Shown piece by piece: positions 29,080 to 38,213 of a stretch of 64,000 nt of DNA (the stretch's first letter is position 1; each line of letters starts with the position of its first letter). The position numbers were made by a program, and so were the translations under genes. Source of the stretch: Gammaproteobacteria bacterium (GTDB lineage Bacteria; Pseudomonadota; Gammaproteobacteria; Nitrococcales; Nitrococcaceae); the NCBI GenBank assembly GCA_030433275.1, contig JAUILK010000003.1:1-64000 (forward strand). Reading direction: 5' to 3'. The notes beneath the pieces were generated by a model, which was given only the letters and a program-made list of their open reading frames with translations, did not search any database and was not told the DNA's origin.

Positions 29080-30458
29080 ATGGAACGCTTCAACAACGCA
29101 AACACACGGGTGCTGGTCATCGGCGCGGGGATGATCGGTTTAACGACTGCGCTTTGTCTACGCCGACGCGGTTTTCAGCCGATCGTCGTCGCGGACCGAT
29201 TCGCGCCGGGGATCACATCGAACGTGGCCGGTGCGTTATGGGAATGGCCACCGTCCGTCTGCGGGCGCCATCACGGCGAGGCGCTGCTCGAGCGTGCCAA
29301 GACATGGAGCATGACCTCGTACACGGCGTTTGAGCGTCTGGCGGCACGGCCGGCGACCGGCGTCACGATGCGCACCGCGGTTTTCTATTTCAAACGGCCG
29401 GTCGCCGATAACGCCCGTGAATGGGCCAAGCGCAATGAGCTTAAGCGGCGCGTCCGCGCGTTTCGGCATGACCCCCAATTGATCGCGGAATACGGCGTGA
29501 ACCCGGACAGTGGCGGGGTCGATGCGTACGAGATGCTCGCCCCGACCATCGATACGGACCGGTACATGGCGTGGCTCAAGCAGGAAGCGATCAGGGCAGG
29601 GTGCGAGCTCGTGCAGCAAAAGATCCGTGGCCCGAATGGCACTTAGTTAAGCCGTAAGCCACTGAAAATAAAGTGTAGGAACATAGACAAGGACATCGCA
29701 AACGCGTTGTCGAAACCGATCCAAGCCGGCAATTGGCGATTCGCTCCATTACAAGTCATTGAAATCGCTTCGTGTCGTCTTTTGGGCGCACCTTCGTAAT
29801 CTATTGATATAATAGAACTTATTAGCTTAACTAAGTGCCATTCATCCGTGGCCCGCTTGTCGCACAAGAACACGCGCTTCGTCGGCAATACAATGTCGAT
29901 GCGATCGTGAATTGCGCCGGCCTCGGGGGTGCCGAACTGGCCGCGGGCGGTCTGGCGTTGTTCGCGCTGCGCGTCAGCGGCGTGTTGATCCGCCTGCGCA
30001 ACGATGGCAAAAGCATGCCGCGGATCGAAAGGGCACATTGCGTTGCCAACGATGCATCGGAACAAGACCAGGATATGGTCTTCATCGTCCCCCAGGGAAC
30101 GGATACGCTGCTGCTCGGCGGCCTCTTGGAAGCCGATGAATGCGGCCTCGATATCGATCTAGACAACTATCCGCCCATCCAGCACATTCTGCAGCGCTGC
30201 ACCGCGTTCCTCCCCGCCTTATCCAGGGCGGTAGTCGACCCCGTCGAACTCGTGCGCGTGGGGTTGAGGCCGTTTCGTACACAAAATGCACGGGTCGAAC
30301 GCGAAGCGAACACCTCGATCATCCACAACTACGGCCACGGAGGCTCGGGCGTGACCCTGTCGTGGTGCTGTGGTTCGGAAGTCGCCGAGCGGGTCGAGTC
30401 ATTATTGGGTGTCGAAAGGATGAGTGCGGATTCCGGGCTTGCTGTTGATCCCCTGTAA
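29080..30458 (+). pseudogene. D-amino-acid-oxidase-like FAD oxidase, split by a MITE
   Basis: The N-terminal half (29080-29633) has the FAD-binding [19 protein letters not shown] and [10 protein letters not shown]. The second half (29855-30458) has VDAIVNCAGLGG, VLIRLRNDG and NYGHGGSGVTLSW, the signatures of D-amino-acid oxidases. A 210-bp MITE with 11-bp target duplication lies between. Removing it and one duplication restores a single frame of 385 residues. Residues around 29937-29987 ([17 protein letters not shown]) do not fit the family and are identical to a segment of the metal ATPase in this transposon, so the gene was damaged before the MITE came in. Confidence 0.8.
29634..29843. mobile_element. 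210-bp MITE with 19-bp inverted repeats
   Basis: The ends 29634-29652 and 29825-29843 are perfect 19-bp inverted repeats (GAATGGCACTTAGTTAAGC). They are flanked by an 11-bp direct repeat ATCCGTGGCCC (29623-29633 and 29844-29854), a target duplication of the length made by IS4-type elements. The inside is AT-rich and encodes no transposase. Confidence 0.9.
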
Positions 30459-30599
30459 AGCGTACAGGCATTACGCCGGCCTCGGCCGGTGTCATGCTTT
30501 AGACCCCGGTTTCCCGCTGACGCAGGACGCCGCTGGATTGGTTGTCACCAGCGCCTCGGCCCGCGCGATCGCGCAGTGACTAATTGGCGGCAAAAAGGC

Positions 30600-30630
30600 T
30601 TGATCTGGAGTCGAGTCCAGGTCGTAGTCT
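30600..30630 (+). promoter_or_regulatory. MerR-type promoter/operator before the secreted-protein gene
   Basis: TTGATC (30600-30605) and TAGTCT (30625-30630) with a 19-bp spacer holding the dyad CTGGAGT-CG-AGTCCAG (one mismatch). It points towards the secreted protein and DUF4396-like genes, which would place them in the same metal regulon. Confidence 0.75.
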
Positions 30631-30775
30631 TACGCCTACTCGATAAACCACTGATTAATGGACGACTGATGTGCACTGCCAGAGGAGCGATTCATGAGGG
30701 AAAACAGCGACGATGCGGGCCGGGTGCTGGCTATCATGGAAACGAACGGCGCAACCGACCCGAAAACGCGCCGAG

Positions 30776-31324
30776 ATGGATCATGAACGGAACACGATAA
30801 ATGCAGCCGTGGTCGCGGCTATCCTGACGATCCTGGGTGGGCTCATCGGGGTCCCCACTGCTATTGCCGGGCAGAATCAAGGCGAGCAGAACGGAACCAA
30901 ACAACAGACGCAGACGGACGCCACGCTGATACAACAGATCCGGAGTGCGGCGCCCGCGTCCATTGTCCGCCAGGCCACCGTGATCAGCCCACAGGGCAAG
31001 GTGCTCAAGAAAGGGGCAGGCGAATGGGTGTGCCGTCTCGCCGGTCCGAACAGCAAGGCCCCGGCCTGTCTCGACGCCCAGTTTCGAGCCTATCTCAAGG
31101 CCCGATCACAAGGGAAAACGCCGCACCTCAAGCGCGTCGGGGTCGCCTATATGCTGCACGGCATGACGACAGCGGGTATGCGGATGCCGCCGCACATCAT
31201 GTTGGTTGTGCCCAATCGGGCGGCGTTCAAAGGGTATCCGACCGAACCTCAAGGCGGTATGCCATGGGTCATGAAAGCGGGCACCCCCTATGCCCATCTG
31301 ATCCTACCGGTCGGTGGAATGTAA
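30776..31324 (+). CDS. Secreted protein of unknown function in the metal transposon
   Basis: A 182-residue protein with an N-terminal hydrophobic segment (about 10-32, AAVVAAILTILGGLIG) and a possible signal-peptidase site near AIAGQ. The mature part has two cysteines (WVCRLAG, PACLDAQ) and a C-terminal half rich in methionine, histidine and proline (YMLHGMTTAGMRMPPHIM, GGMPWVM). The residues suggest metal contact in the periplasm, but I cannot name the family. The MerR-type promoter at 30600-30630 lies upstream. A 30-codon frame at 30694-30786 overlaps its start and is probably not a gene. Confidence 0.65.
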   Translation: MDHERNTINAAVVAAILTILGGLIGVPTAIAGQNQGEQNGTKQQTQTDATLIQQIRSAAPASIVRQATVISPQGKVLKKGAGEWVCRLAGPNSKAPACLDAQFRAYLKARSQGKTPHLKRVGVAYMLHGMTTAGMRMPPHIMLVVPNRAAFKGYPTEPQGGMPWVMKAGTPYAHLILPVGGM

Positions 31325-31391
31325 GCGTAGTCGCTGAGACTAGTCGATTCCATGGTCTTTTTAAAAAACCGAACGTTAGAAGGAAGTTGTG

Positions 31392-32081
31392 ATGACGATA
31401 CCGCTGTGGCTGACGGGACTCGCCTGGGCTGTAACGGGCGTCGGACTGTTATGTGCGGGGACGATCCTCGCCGATATCTATCTGGGCGGTTACCGGCAAG
31501 CAATGCCGAGTTGGGAGGCGGTGTGGCCGATCACCGCGGTCTACGCCGGTCCGCTGGCGCTTGTCGCCTACTATCGATGGGGCCGTCCGGCCACGCCGAA
31601 GTGGCAGCAGCGACATGGCACGCCGCCGGCATTGGGTTGGAATGCCACGGCCGCCGTCGAAACCATTCCCGGGGGCGCGGCATCCTTCATCGGCCACCTC
31701 ATTGCCGTGCCGATCGTCGTGGCCACCGGTGTCACGATCGCCGGCCAAGGCGTGTGGCCCATGATCCTGCTCATTGCCGCATTTGCGCTGCCACTGCTGG
31801 TCGCTTTCGAATACCGCTCGTTGACCCGGGCGGGGCAGATCCGCTCGGCCGGCCAGCGGTTGCGCGTGGCCCTGAAGCTTTCCGTACTGGCGATCGTCGC
31901 CTTCGATACGGGCATGGGCGCCACAATGCTCATCGTGGCTTTTGTGTTGGGCTACCCACCCGTAACGATCGCGTTCTGGTTTGTCATGTGGGGCGGGCTT
32001 CTATTGGGCTTCATGACCGCCTTTCCGATGGTACGGCGGTTGCTGCGACAGGGCGCGACGGAGCCCGCCCCGGTCGGTTAG
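31392..32081 (+). CDS. DUF4396-like integral membrane protein
   Basis: A 229-residue protein with six predicted helices. The early segment VYAGPLALVAYYRWGR matches what I recall of DUF4396-family membrane proteins, which occur near metal genes. The cysteine-rich HC-x-C motif of many relatives is absent here and replaced by FIGHLIAVP. The ATG at 31392 has AGAAGGA upstream. It follows the secreted-protein gene by 67 bases and is probably co-transcribed. Confidence 0.55.
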   Translation: MTIPLWLTGLAWAVTGVGLLCAGTILADIYLGGYRQAMPSWEAVWPITAVYAGPLALVAYYRWGRPATPKWQQRHGTPPALGWNATAAVETIPGGAASFIGHLIAVPIVVATGVTIAGQGVWPMILLIAAFALPLLVAFEYRSLTRAGQIRSAGQRLRVALKLSVLAIVAFDTGMGATMLIVAFVLGYPPVTIAFWFVMWGGLLLGFMTAFPMVRRLLRQGATEPAPVG

Positions 32082-32163
32082 GCCGCCCCTCGTGCACGTA
32101 CGCCGACGCCAAGGCCATATTGGCGTGATCAGTATTCGAAACCAGACGATGAGGCATTGTGCG

Positions 32164-32862
32164 ATGTCCGACCCAGAGATTCCCGCTAGCCCACGCGGCA
32201 TGCTCGCGCTGCTGGCGTGGCTTGTGGGGCCGGTAGTGTTGGGCGCCGGCCGGTCATCCTCGGGTCGCTGATCGCGTTTATCGTACTCACCGCCGCGACG
32301 GCGTTCGTCAACACGGCAACGGCGTTTATCGGAATGCGGTTGCTCTCTGCCATCGGGGCCAGCGGCGTCGTGCCGATCTCGCCGGCGTTGATCGGCGACC
32401 GGGTGCCCTTCCGCCGGCGCGGCTACGCACTGGGCTGGTTGTTTGGCGGTATGGCCGGCGGCATCGCAGTCGGCGCCGCCGGCGGCGCGCTCGGCGAGCC
32501 CATCCTGGGCTGGAGCGGCCTGTTCCTCGTTGCCAGTGGCAGTGGGCTGCTTCTGCTTGCGATCGCGCTCGTCGCTCGGCTATTGCCGGCCACGCCCCGG
32601 CCGACGAACGTTCCGCCGCTACGTGCAGTCGCGACGGGCTACGTCAACCTGTTTAGCATCCCCCGAGGACGCCGCACCTACGGCTACGTGCTGATCAACG
32701 CCATGCTGCAATCCGGAATCTACACCTGGCTCGGCGTCTACCTCACGCAACGATTCGGCCTCGGCGACGCGGGCATCGGGCTCACCCTACTCGGCTACGG
32801 CATCCCCGGCCTGCTCCTCGGCCCGGTCATCAGGCGCCTCGCCGACCGCTACGGCCGGTTTC
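32164..32862 (+). pseudogene. Major facilitator transporter, doubly truncated
   Basis: The ATG at 32164 opens MSDPEIPASPRGMLALLA, which ends at a stop at 32269-32271. From about 32250 another frame continues as PVILGSLIAFIVLTAATAF, ALIGDRVPFRRRGYALGW and GLFLVASGSGLLLL, a typical MFS middle part. Helices one and two are deleted. The C-terminal half ends at RLADRYGRF, where the sequence joins the transposase fragment. The gene is broken at both ends. Confidence 0.75.
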
Positions 32863-33531
32863 ACCGACCATGTGTTTGCCTTGATGCAACTGTTGGGCTA
32901 TCGCTTCGCGCTGCGCATTCGCGATCTGGCTGACCGGCGGCTCTATATTCCCGGCAATGCCAAGTGTTATCCGACGCTCGGCGGCATGATCGGCGGGCGG
33001 ATCAACGTCAGGCACATTCGAACACATTGGGACGAAATCCTACGCCTGGCGACCTCGATCAAACAGGGCACGGTCACCGCCTCGTTGATGCTGCGCAAAC
33101 TCGGCAGCTACCCGCGCCAGAATGGGCTGGCGATCGCGCTTCGTGAGTTAGGCCGCTTCGAACGCACGCTATTCGCTCTCGACTGGATGCAAAACGTTGA
33201 GCTGCGCCGCCGGGTGCAGGTGGGCCTGAACAAGGGCGAGGCCAAGAACGCACTGGCACGTGCCGTGTTCTTGAACCGGCTGGGCGAACTCCGCGACCGC
33301 AGCTACGAGAACCAGCGCTACCGGGCGAGCGGCCTGAACCTCGTGATCAACGCCATCATTCTCTGGAACACGGTTTATATGGAGCGGGCGATTCAGGGGC
33401 TGGCCGATTCCGGGCAAATCATCGATGAGGCATTGCTGCCGCATCTTTCGCCGTTGGGCTGGGAGCACATCAACTTTACCGGCGACTCTATCTGGCAGCA
33501 GGATAAGCGAGTCGAGCGGGGCCGATTCTGA
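32857..33531 (+). pseudogene. tnpA: Tn3-family transposase, C-terminal fragment
   Basis: The last 225 or so residues of a roughly 1,000-residue Tn3 transposase: [28 protein letters not shown] and [20 protein letters not shown], whose glutamate is the third catalytic residue, and WNTVYMERA. The first two catalytic aspartates lie in the missing part. The fragment is fused to the MFS gene at about 32860, so a deletion inside the transposon removed most of tnpA. It reads toward the right end. Confidence 0.9.
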
Positions 33532-33537
33532 CCGTTA

Positions 33538-33591
33538 CGGACACCGCGCGAGGCTTAGCGTACGATTTTTTCCGTTTCGTGAGTTGACCCC
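33538..33591 (-). repeat. Right terminal inverted repeat of the Tn3-family transposon
   Basis: Reverse complement of 24552-24605 with one mismatch. It ends at GACCCC and is followed by the TACAT target duplicate. Confidence 0.93.
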
Positions 33592-33596
33592 TACAT

Positions 33597-34248
33597 CAAC
33601 AAGACCGGCGCCCAATGGCGGATGTTGCCCAAGGAATTTCCGCCCTGGCAGACCGTGTACGATCATTACAGCAACTGGAATCGGCGCGGCCTTTGGGAAG
33701 CCGCCCTTGACGAGCTCAATGCGCTGCATCGAAAAAAAACGGCAAAACCCCAACCCCAAGCTACGCCATCATCGACTCCCAGAGCGTCAAGACGGTCAGC
33801 GCCAGCAAAGCGCGGGGGATCGATGGCGGCAAGAAAATCAAGGGACGAAAACGCCACATCGTAGTCGACACGCTGGGCCACCTGATTCAGGTGGTCATTC
33901 ATGCGGCCAACGTCCATGACACCGTGGGAGGCTGTGAGGTATTGCGCGCGGCACGGGATAAATGCCCCACCCTGAAGGGCTTCTCCGGCGATGCGGGCTA
34001 TCGTGGCACCGCCGTTGACTTTGTCGAGAAGACGTTGGGATTGAAGCGGCACATCTCCAAGAAGATCAAAGATACCTTTGCCATTTTGCCAATGCGTTGG
34101 ATCGTCGAGCGAACGTTTGCTTGGCTCGGCAATTACCGCCGCCTGTCCAAGGACTACGAAATTCTGCCGCTCACGGCCGAGAACATGGTGCGAATCGCTA
34201 TGCTGCGCCTCATGCTCGCAAAATGCGTATAACATTTACCCAGACAGC
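33597..34248 (+). pseudogene. IS5-family element, right part with rest of transposase
   Basis: The transposase resumes as NKTGAQWRMLPKEFPPWQT. At a run of eight A (33732-33739) the frame changes, which in the IS427 subgroup is a programmed frameshift. It then reads SYAIIDSQSVKTV (catalytic aspartate), GRKRHIVVDTLG, FSGDAGYRGTA (second) and MRWIVERTFAWLGNYRR (glutamate), ending at 34232. The right end is near 34248 (ACCCAGACAGC). With the amber codon at 24457 and the Tn insertion the IS is dead. Confidence 0.85.
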
Positions 34249-34263
34249 TTTTAAGAGCTGTCT
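34243..34263. terminator. Hairpin at the IS5 right end / relaxase 3' side
   Basis: GACAGCT-TTTAAG-AGCTGTC forms a 7-bp stem with a 6-nt loop between the IS5 transposase stop (34232) and the relaxase stop (34284). It could serve as a two-way terminator, or be part of the IS end. Confidence 0.4.
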
Positions 34264-34283
34264 TATCTGTTGCCGCGCTGGGA

Positions 34284-36092
34284 TTAGTGTGATTCCACGT
34301 GATCCAGCAGGGTTATCGAAGGATTGGGCGGGGGCAGCGCGACGCCCAGTGTCGCAACAGCATCCGGTATCAGGATCACTTTGAGTATCGACTGCTTCCG
34401 GCTACCTGTTGCGCGGCACGTCCAGATGTTCTCGTCCTTCGGCGTCTTGCGGTGCAGCTTTAGCTTCTGGAAGCGCTTCTGCGCGTGACCCCAATTCGCG
34501 GCATCGAAATCGCGGAAAATCCGCGGCGAGACGAGGGCTAGCCCTTCGGGTAAGACGTGAATGCGGGCCTTGGCTGTATTGATCGGGACCGCCTCGTTCT
34601 CGATCGATTGTTTGAGCCAGGCTAGGAAACGCTCACCGGCGTCCTCGCTCGGATCCATTCCCGTGACCTGACCATCCCCCTGATGTAACGTCGGCTTTGG
34701 CTCATCGACCGGCGAGGGCGGAGCTGCTGCAGTATCCGCCGCATTGGGCGCGGCGGTTTCTTCGACTGTAACCGTATCTGTCTCCGCTTCGGGCTCCAGT
34801 TGCGTGCCAACGTTGAAGGGTAGTGGCAACCCGTCGATTGAATCGCGCTCGCTCGTGTTCACCGCTGTACCGAGTTCTGCGCTCGGCTCAGGCGCATCGG
34901 CGCTCTCTGGCGGCGTGTCGTTTGTCGACTCCGCATAGACCGGCTCAACCGAGCCGTCCATCGGTTCAGGCCGGCGGGACTGGTCCGACCACATTTGCTC
35001 CGCTTGGAACCGCAGGCATGTCAGCTGCTTCTGCCAATCGCCGATCGTGATCGAGCACAGCCATACGGCCCGATCACCGTTTGGTACGAGCAGCCCGTGC
35101 TGTTGCAGTTCATCCATGAGCCGGTCATTGCGCGTCGGGATTCCCGGCTGACCTTCTTCGATCAGATGGGTGCGCAGCCTATCCAGCGTGGTCTTGGACA
35201 CGAGCCACAACGTGTCGCCGTCCAAATACGCCGCCGCGCCGCGGCGATTGAGGGGGAGGGCGCCGTCATCCAGGAGATAGCGAAGCCCGGTGACCAGGCG
35301 TGGGGCAAGTGGCTTGGCCTTCGCTGTGGGCAGCTGGACGTTCGTGCGGCCGCTGAGATTCCGGGCGACCGACAAGCCATCCGCTTTACCGACGATTTCG
35401 CCGACCGCATCGGCATTCGATAGATCGCCCTGTATGGTGGCGAGCCAGTTGTGTAGCACCGCCTGGTCGCTGGCGATCCATTGCAGACCCTCGTCCGGAA
35501 TCAGGTGATGTGCGAGTAACGGCGAAATGCGCTCATGGCGCCGATAGACGCGGTTTGGATTGAACTCGATGCCGTAGCTCGCACCGACCGGCATTGGACC
35601 GTGCACGGGCGACCAGGACTGGTGACGTTCGCCCCGGGCGTCGTAAAGCGCGATGCGCTGGTCGGTGACCGGTTTGCCCAGATCGTGGAGCAGGGCGGCG
35701 GTGAAGCACGCATACGTCCATAGATCCTGCGCTCGGGATTGCACTTCGGGCGCTTCGCCGCGCGGAAGGATGATGCCCTGTTTCAGATCCAGCGTATAGC
35801 GCGCGACTTCGATGCCATGCTGTAGCAGCCCACCGGCGCCGGCGTGATGGTGTGATTCAGATGCCGGGAGGCGCTGCACGAGGGCGGCGTAATTCTCGAA
35901 CACCACCTGATACAGTGATCGCCAATGTTCCGGCGGTACGCCGACTCGTGCCCTGATGGCCGCGAGTTCGCCTTCGAACGGCGCTAGAAGTACCGAGGCG
36001 TTGAGAACCGTGAAACGGTTGCGAGCCGTGCTCTTCGACGCCGATGCACCCTCATCGGGGCGCATCCATTTTTTAAAGCGCGCTAAGATCAT
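34284..36092 (-). CDS. MobH-type relaxase (TraI_2 domain) of an integrative element
   Basis: A 602-residue conjugation protein that should nick oriT. The N-terminal TraI_2 domain carries the MobH histidine signature SESHHHAGAGGLLQHG (about 78-93) and an HD-type motif ALLHDLGKP (about 131). A proline- and acid-rich linker (about 390-500) leads to a C-terminal TraI_2_C/DNA-binding domain (GLALVSPRIFRDF). Such relaxases belong to integrative conjugative elements and genomic islands. I chose the ATG at 36092; an upstream in-frame stretch lacks similarity. No coupling protein or secretion genes are in the window, so only part of the element is here. Confidence 0.85.
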   Translation of the reverse strand: MILARFKKWMRPDEGASASKSTARNRFTVLNASVLLAPFEGELAAIRARVGVPPEHWRSLYQVVFENYAALVQRLPASESHHHAGAGGLLQHGIEVARYTLDLKQGIILPRGEAPEVQSRAQDLWTYACFTAALLHDLGKPVTDQRIALYDARGERHQSWSPVHGPMPVGASYGIEFNPNRVYRRHERISPLLAHHLIPDEGLQWIASDQAVLHNWLATIQGDLSNADAVGEIVGKADGLSVARNLSGRTNVQLPTAKAKPLAPRLVTGLRYLLDDGALPLNRRGAAAYLDGDTLWLVSKTTLDRLRTHLIEEGQPGIPTRNDRLMDELQQHGLLVPNGDRAVWLCSITIGDWQKQLTCLRFQAEQMWSDQSRRPEPMDGSVEPVYAESTNDTPPESADAPEPSAELGTAVNTSERDSIDGLPLPFNVGTQLEPEAETDTVTVEETAAPNAADTAAAPPSPVDEPKPTLHQGDGQVTGMDPSEDAGERFLAWLKQSIENEAVPINTAKARIHVLPEGLALVSPRIFRDFDAANWGHAQKRFQKLKLHRKTPKDENIWTCRATGSRKQSILKVILIPDAVATLGVALPPPNPSITLLDHVESH

Positions 36093-36536
36093 GACTACCG
36101 GATCCTGCCCGATGGATTTTGTGGCAGGCAAATAAACTCGGAGGTATACGCAAGAGCGGTGTATACGCTGGGATCTGTCCGTGCCGGGGCTGCTGCGCAC
36201 GATGCATGAGCGGTTCGAGGCGCTGGCGCAGCCGATACGCCGAGCCGCGCGCGGCGGCTTTAGTTATCCACAGCTTGTGTGGGCAACCCTGTGGATATCT
36301 TCGACGTTCGCTGCTACGACATGCCATTAGCGGATCGGTTAATTTCTGTCCACGCCGGCCGCGGCGTGTCGGTCATGGAGTGGTCGCACCCTTTCGCGGC
36401 AGCGCAGCCCTTTTTGCCCTTTCGGGCAAATCGAGCTCTCTGATCGCTTTCGGGTAAGCCCGTTACCATTATAAAACTATTCCATTCGGCCCTTTGCGCC
36501 GGCCCTTGAGCCCTTCACCGTGCAGCTTCCCTTAAC

Positions 36537-36562
36537 GTAAAAGGCCGCGCTTGCGCACGGCC
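36537..36562 (-). terminator. Intrinsic terminator (minus strand)
   Basis: Read on the minus strand, GGCC-GT-GCGC-AA-GCGC-GGCC forms a stem with a 2-nt bulge and runs into TTTTACG. It would end a minus-strand transcript from the structured region. Confidence 0.5.
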
Positions 36563-36867
36563 CTGGTGGATACCGATTCGAGCCTATCGCTCGCGACGCG
36601 CTGCGGTGTAAAAGCGCGCGTCGCCTGGTTGAAGTATTGCCCCGAGGCAATGACTCTGGCCTCGTCGTCAGTAGGCCCTGTCATGCCGGCTCGGTACCGG
36701 GGCGTCGGAACCTGATTCATCTTTGGGCACGGATCACCGTACAAAGGGGCGCCGTCGGCTTCCGGCGACGGGCAACCGCGTGTTAAAGGAAGGCCGTGGC
36801 CTTCCCGCGATCGACTCTCTGAGCCGGCCCTGGGAAGGCCGCGGCGCGCCACGCCTGAATCAGTAAC

Positions 36868-36893
36868 AAAAGGGGCGCCAGCTCACAACTGGC
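36868..36893 (-). terminator. Intrinsic terminator (minus strand)
   Basis: On the minus strand GCGCCAG-TTGTGAG-CTGGCGC is followed by CCCCTTTTG. The 7-bp GC-rich stem and the short T-run fit a terminator for a transcript covering 36900-37110. Confidence 0.55.
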
Positions 36894-37298
36894 GCGATGT
36901 GAAGCGTTCTCGGGTACTGATGGGCTTAGACGGACATCTGTGACCCGCCGAGACCGCAGGATCGAATCCTCTTACGAGGACACTCCGTCTCACGATCCGA
37001 GCGGAGTTTGCCGCCGAAGCGGCAAGGGCCACTGATAACCGCAGTGGTGACGGGTGAAACTCGCCTTACGATGATAGCACCGCCTGCGAGGCAGACCCAC
37101 ATCCCGGACACGCAAGGCGAGCACCGCGGTCAAAGTCCGCCTCGAGATCGTCGACCTCCGTCACCTTCCAGAGCGGCGCCAGTACCAGAGCGGCAGTGAA
37201 CGTTCTGCTAACGCAGGGCAGGGCGGCGTTACCTTGGTACTCCGGGTGCTGGGCTCTTGCGGCAACGTATCACTGAATCCGCGGTCCCCCGTTGGGGC

Positions 37299-37346
37299 AG
37301 CGCTTTGCCGAAACCGGCCTCTGCGGGCCGAGTTGAGCAAAGCGCT
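37299..37346. other. Stem-loop with 10-bp arms
   Basis: AGCGCTTTGC and GCAAAGCGCT are perfect inverted copies that enclose about 28 bases, which contain a smaller CGGCC...GGCCG stem. It lies between the terminator of the DUF932 gene and the structured region. Its role is unknown; a small RNA or transfer-origin element is possible. Confidence 0.4.
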
Positions 37347-37357
37347 AATGCGATGAA

Positions 37358-37384
37358 ACCACCCGGAGCATTGCTCCGGGTGGT
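37358..37384 (-). terminator. Strong hairpin downstream of the DUF932 gene
   Basis: ACCACCCGGAGCA and TGCTCCGGGTGGT form a perfect 13-bp inverted repeat around one base, 29 bases past the stop of the DUF932 gene. The T-run after it on the minus strand is short (TTTCAT). Confidence 0.6.
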
Positions 37385-37412
37385 ATTGGTTGAGATAGAT
37401 GAGAACCGCTGG

Positions 37413-38207
37413 TCATGCAGCCTTTAGATCCGCGAAACGCTGCGCGAGACGCCACAGCGCCCGGTTGAGCCGCACGTCCTCGCTCACGGAGTTGACGGCG
37501 CGAGTACGCACCCGTCGTCCGTTGCGGGCACGTCCTCTGAGGGAGCCTCGCAGCAGGTTCTCCTGGACCCGGCTGAAAGTTGCCCAGAGATTGTCGCCCT
37601 CATCCTCGCGGCGGCGCGCACCGAGGATTTGATCGGTGCGCACTGGGCTTGCCTTGGGCCAGTCCTCCCCGTACCGCACCTCGAGCGCGGCCTCGGCGAA
37701 CAGGCTTTGTTCCTTGCTGTCGAGCTGGGTGTCGCGAAAGGCCTCGACCGAAGCGGCGATTTGGGGAACTTCATCAAGGAGCTCGTAGGAGCCCTCGATG
37801 ATGTCGTCCACCACGTTTTTGCCGTGGCGCACGCGGATGCCGCCGAAGTCGCCGATCGGGCAGACCATGCCGTTGGAACACACCAGACGAAAGAGGCCTG
37901 CGTCGAGCTGATACGCAGAACTGCGGTCATGGCTGTTGGTAAGCACGAGCTCGGCCACGGAATCCCCCACCTCGATGGGAGAATAGTTGCGGCGAAAGCG
38001 CAACATGTGACGAGCCACATGCTGGCGCTGTGAGTCACGCACGCGGGTCTGCTGAGCTCTCACCGGCAACCAGCCTTGCTCGCGAAAGGCCTCGACCAGG
38101 GTCATGGTGGGCACAAAGCCATAACGCTCGGATACGTTGCCGTCCGGCGCTTGCGCGAATACCGACGGAGCCAAGCGCATGATCTGATCGTTGGATAAAA
38201 CGGACAT
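37413..38207 (-). CDS. DUF932-family mobile-element protein
   Basis: A 264-residue protein of the phage/plasmid DUF932 (YfjQ-like) family: RYGFVPTMTLVEAFREQGW, RDSQRQHVARHMLRFRR and AGLFRLVCSNGMVC, which is the family signature. Members are common cargo of integrative elements; their biochemical role is unknown. AGGAGA lies 6 bases before the ATG, at the end of a leader repeat shared with the DUF3577 gene. Confidence 0.88.
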   Translation of the reverse strand: MSVLSNDQIMRLAPSVFAQAPDGNVSERYGFVPTMTLVEAFREQGWLPVRAQQTRVRDSQRQHVARHMLRFRRNYSPIEVGDSVAELVLTNSHDRSSAYQLDAGLFRLVCSNGMVCPIGDFGGIRVRHGKNVVDDIIEGSYELLDEVPQIAASVEAFRDTQLDSKEQSLFAEAALEVRYGEDWPKASPVRTDQILGARRREDEGDNLWATFSRVQENLLRGSLRGRARNGRRVRTRAVNSVSEDVRLNRALWRLAQRFADLKAA

Positions 38208-38213
38208 GGTGTA

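Larger units (their letters stand above)
36093..37412. other. Structured non-coding stretch upstream of the relaxase
   Basis: I see no convincing protein gene in these 1,320 bases. The minus strand is rich in hairpins: terminators at 36537-36562 and 36868-36893, stems in 36960-37060 (TTGCCGC-TTCG-GCGGCAA, CCACTG-CAGTGG), a 10-bp stem with a long loop at 37299-37346, and a terminator at 37358-37384. Two short minus-strand frames (36926-37111, 36532-36852) overlap these structures and look fortuitous. The region may hold small RNAs of the element or oriT. Confidence 0.45.

Noticed and set aside
30694-30786. 30-codon frame before the secreted-protein gene
   Set aside because: It overlaps the start of the better-supported gene and has no recognisable features, although AGAGGAG lies before it.
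36940-36990. T-loop-like GGATTCGATCC as part of a tRNA gene
   Set aside because: No matching acceptor, D or anticodon arms can be placed around it.
36926-37111. Possible 61-residue protein in the hairpin-rich region
   Set aside because: It overlaps strong stems, ends near a terminator and has no plausible ribosome site, so structured RNA is likelier.
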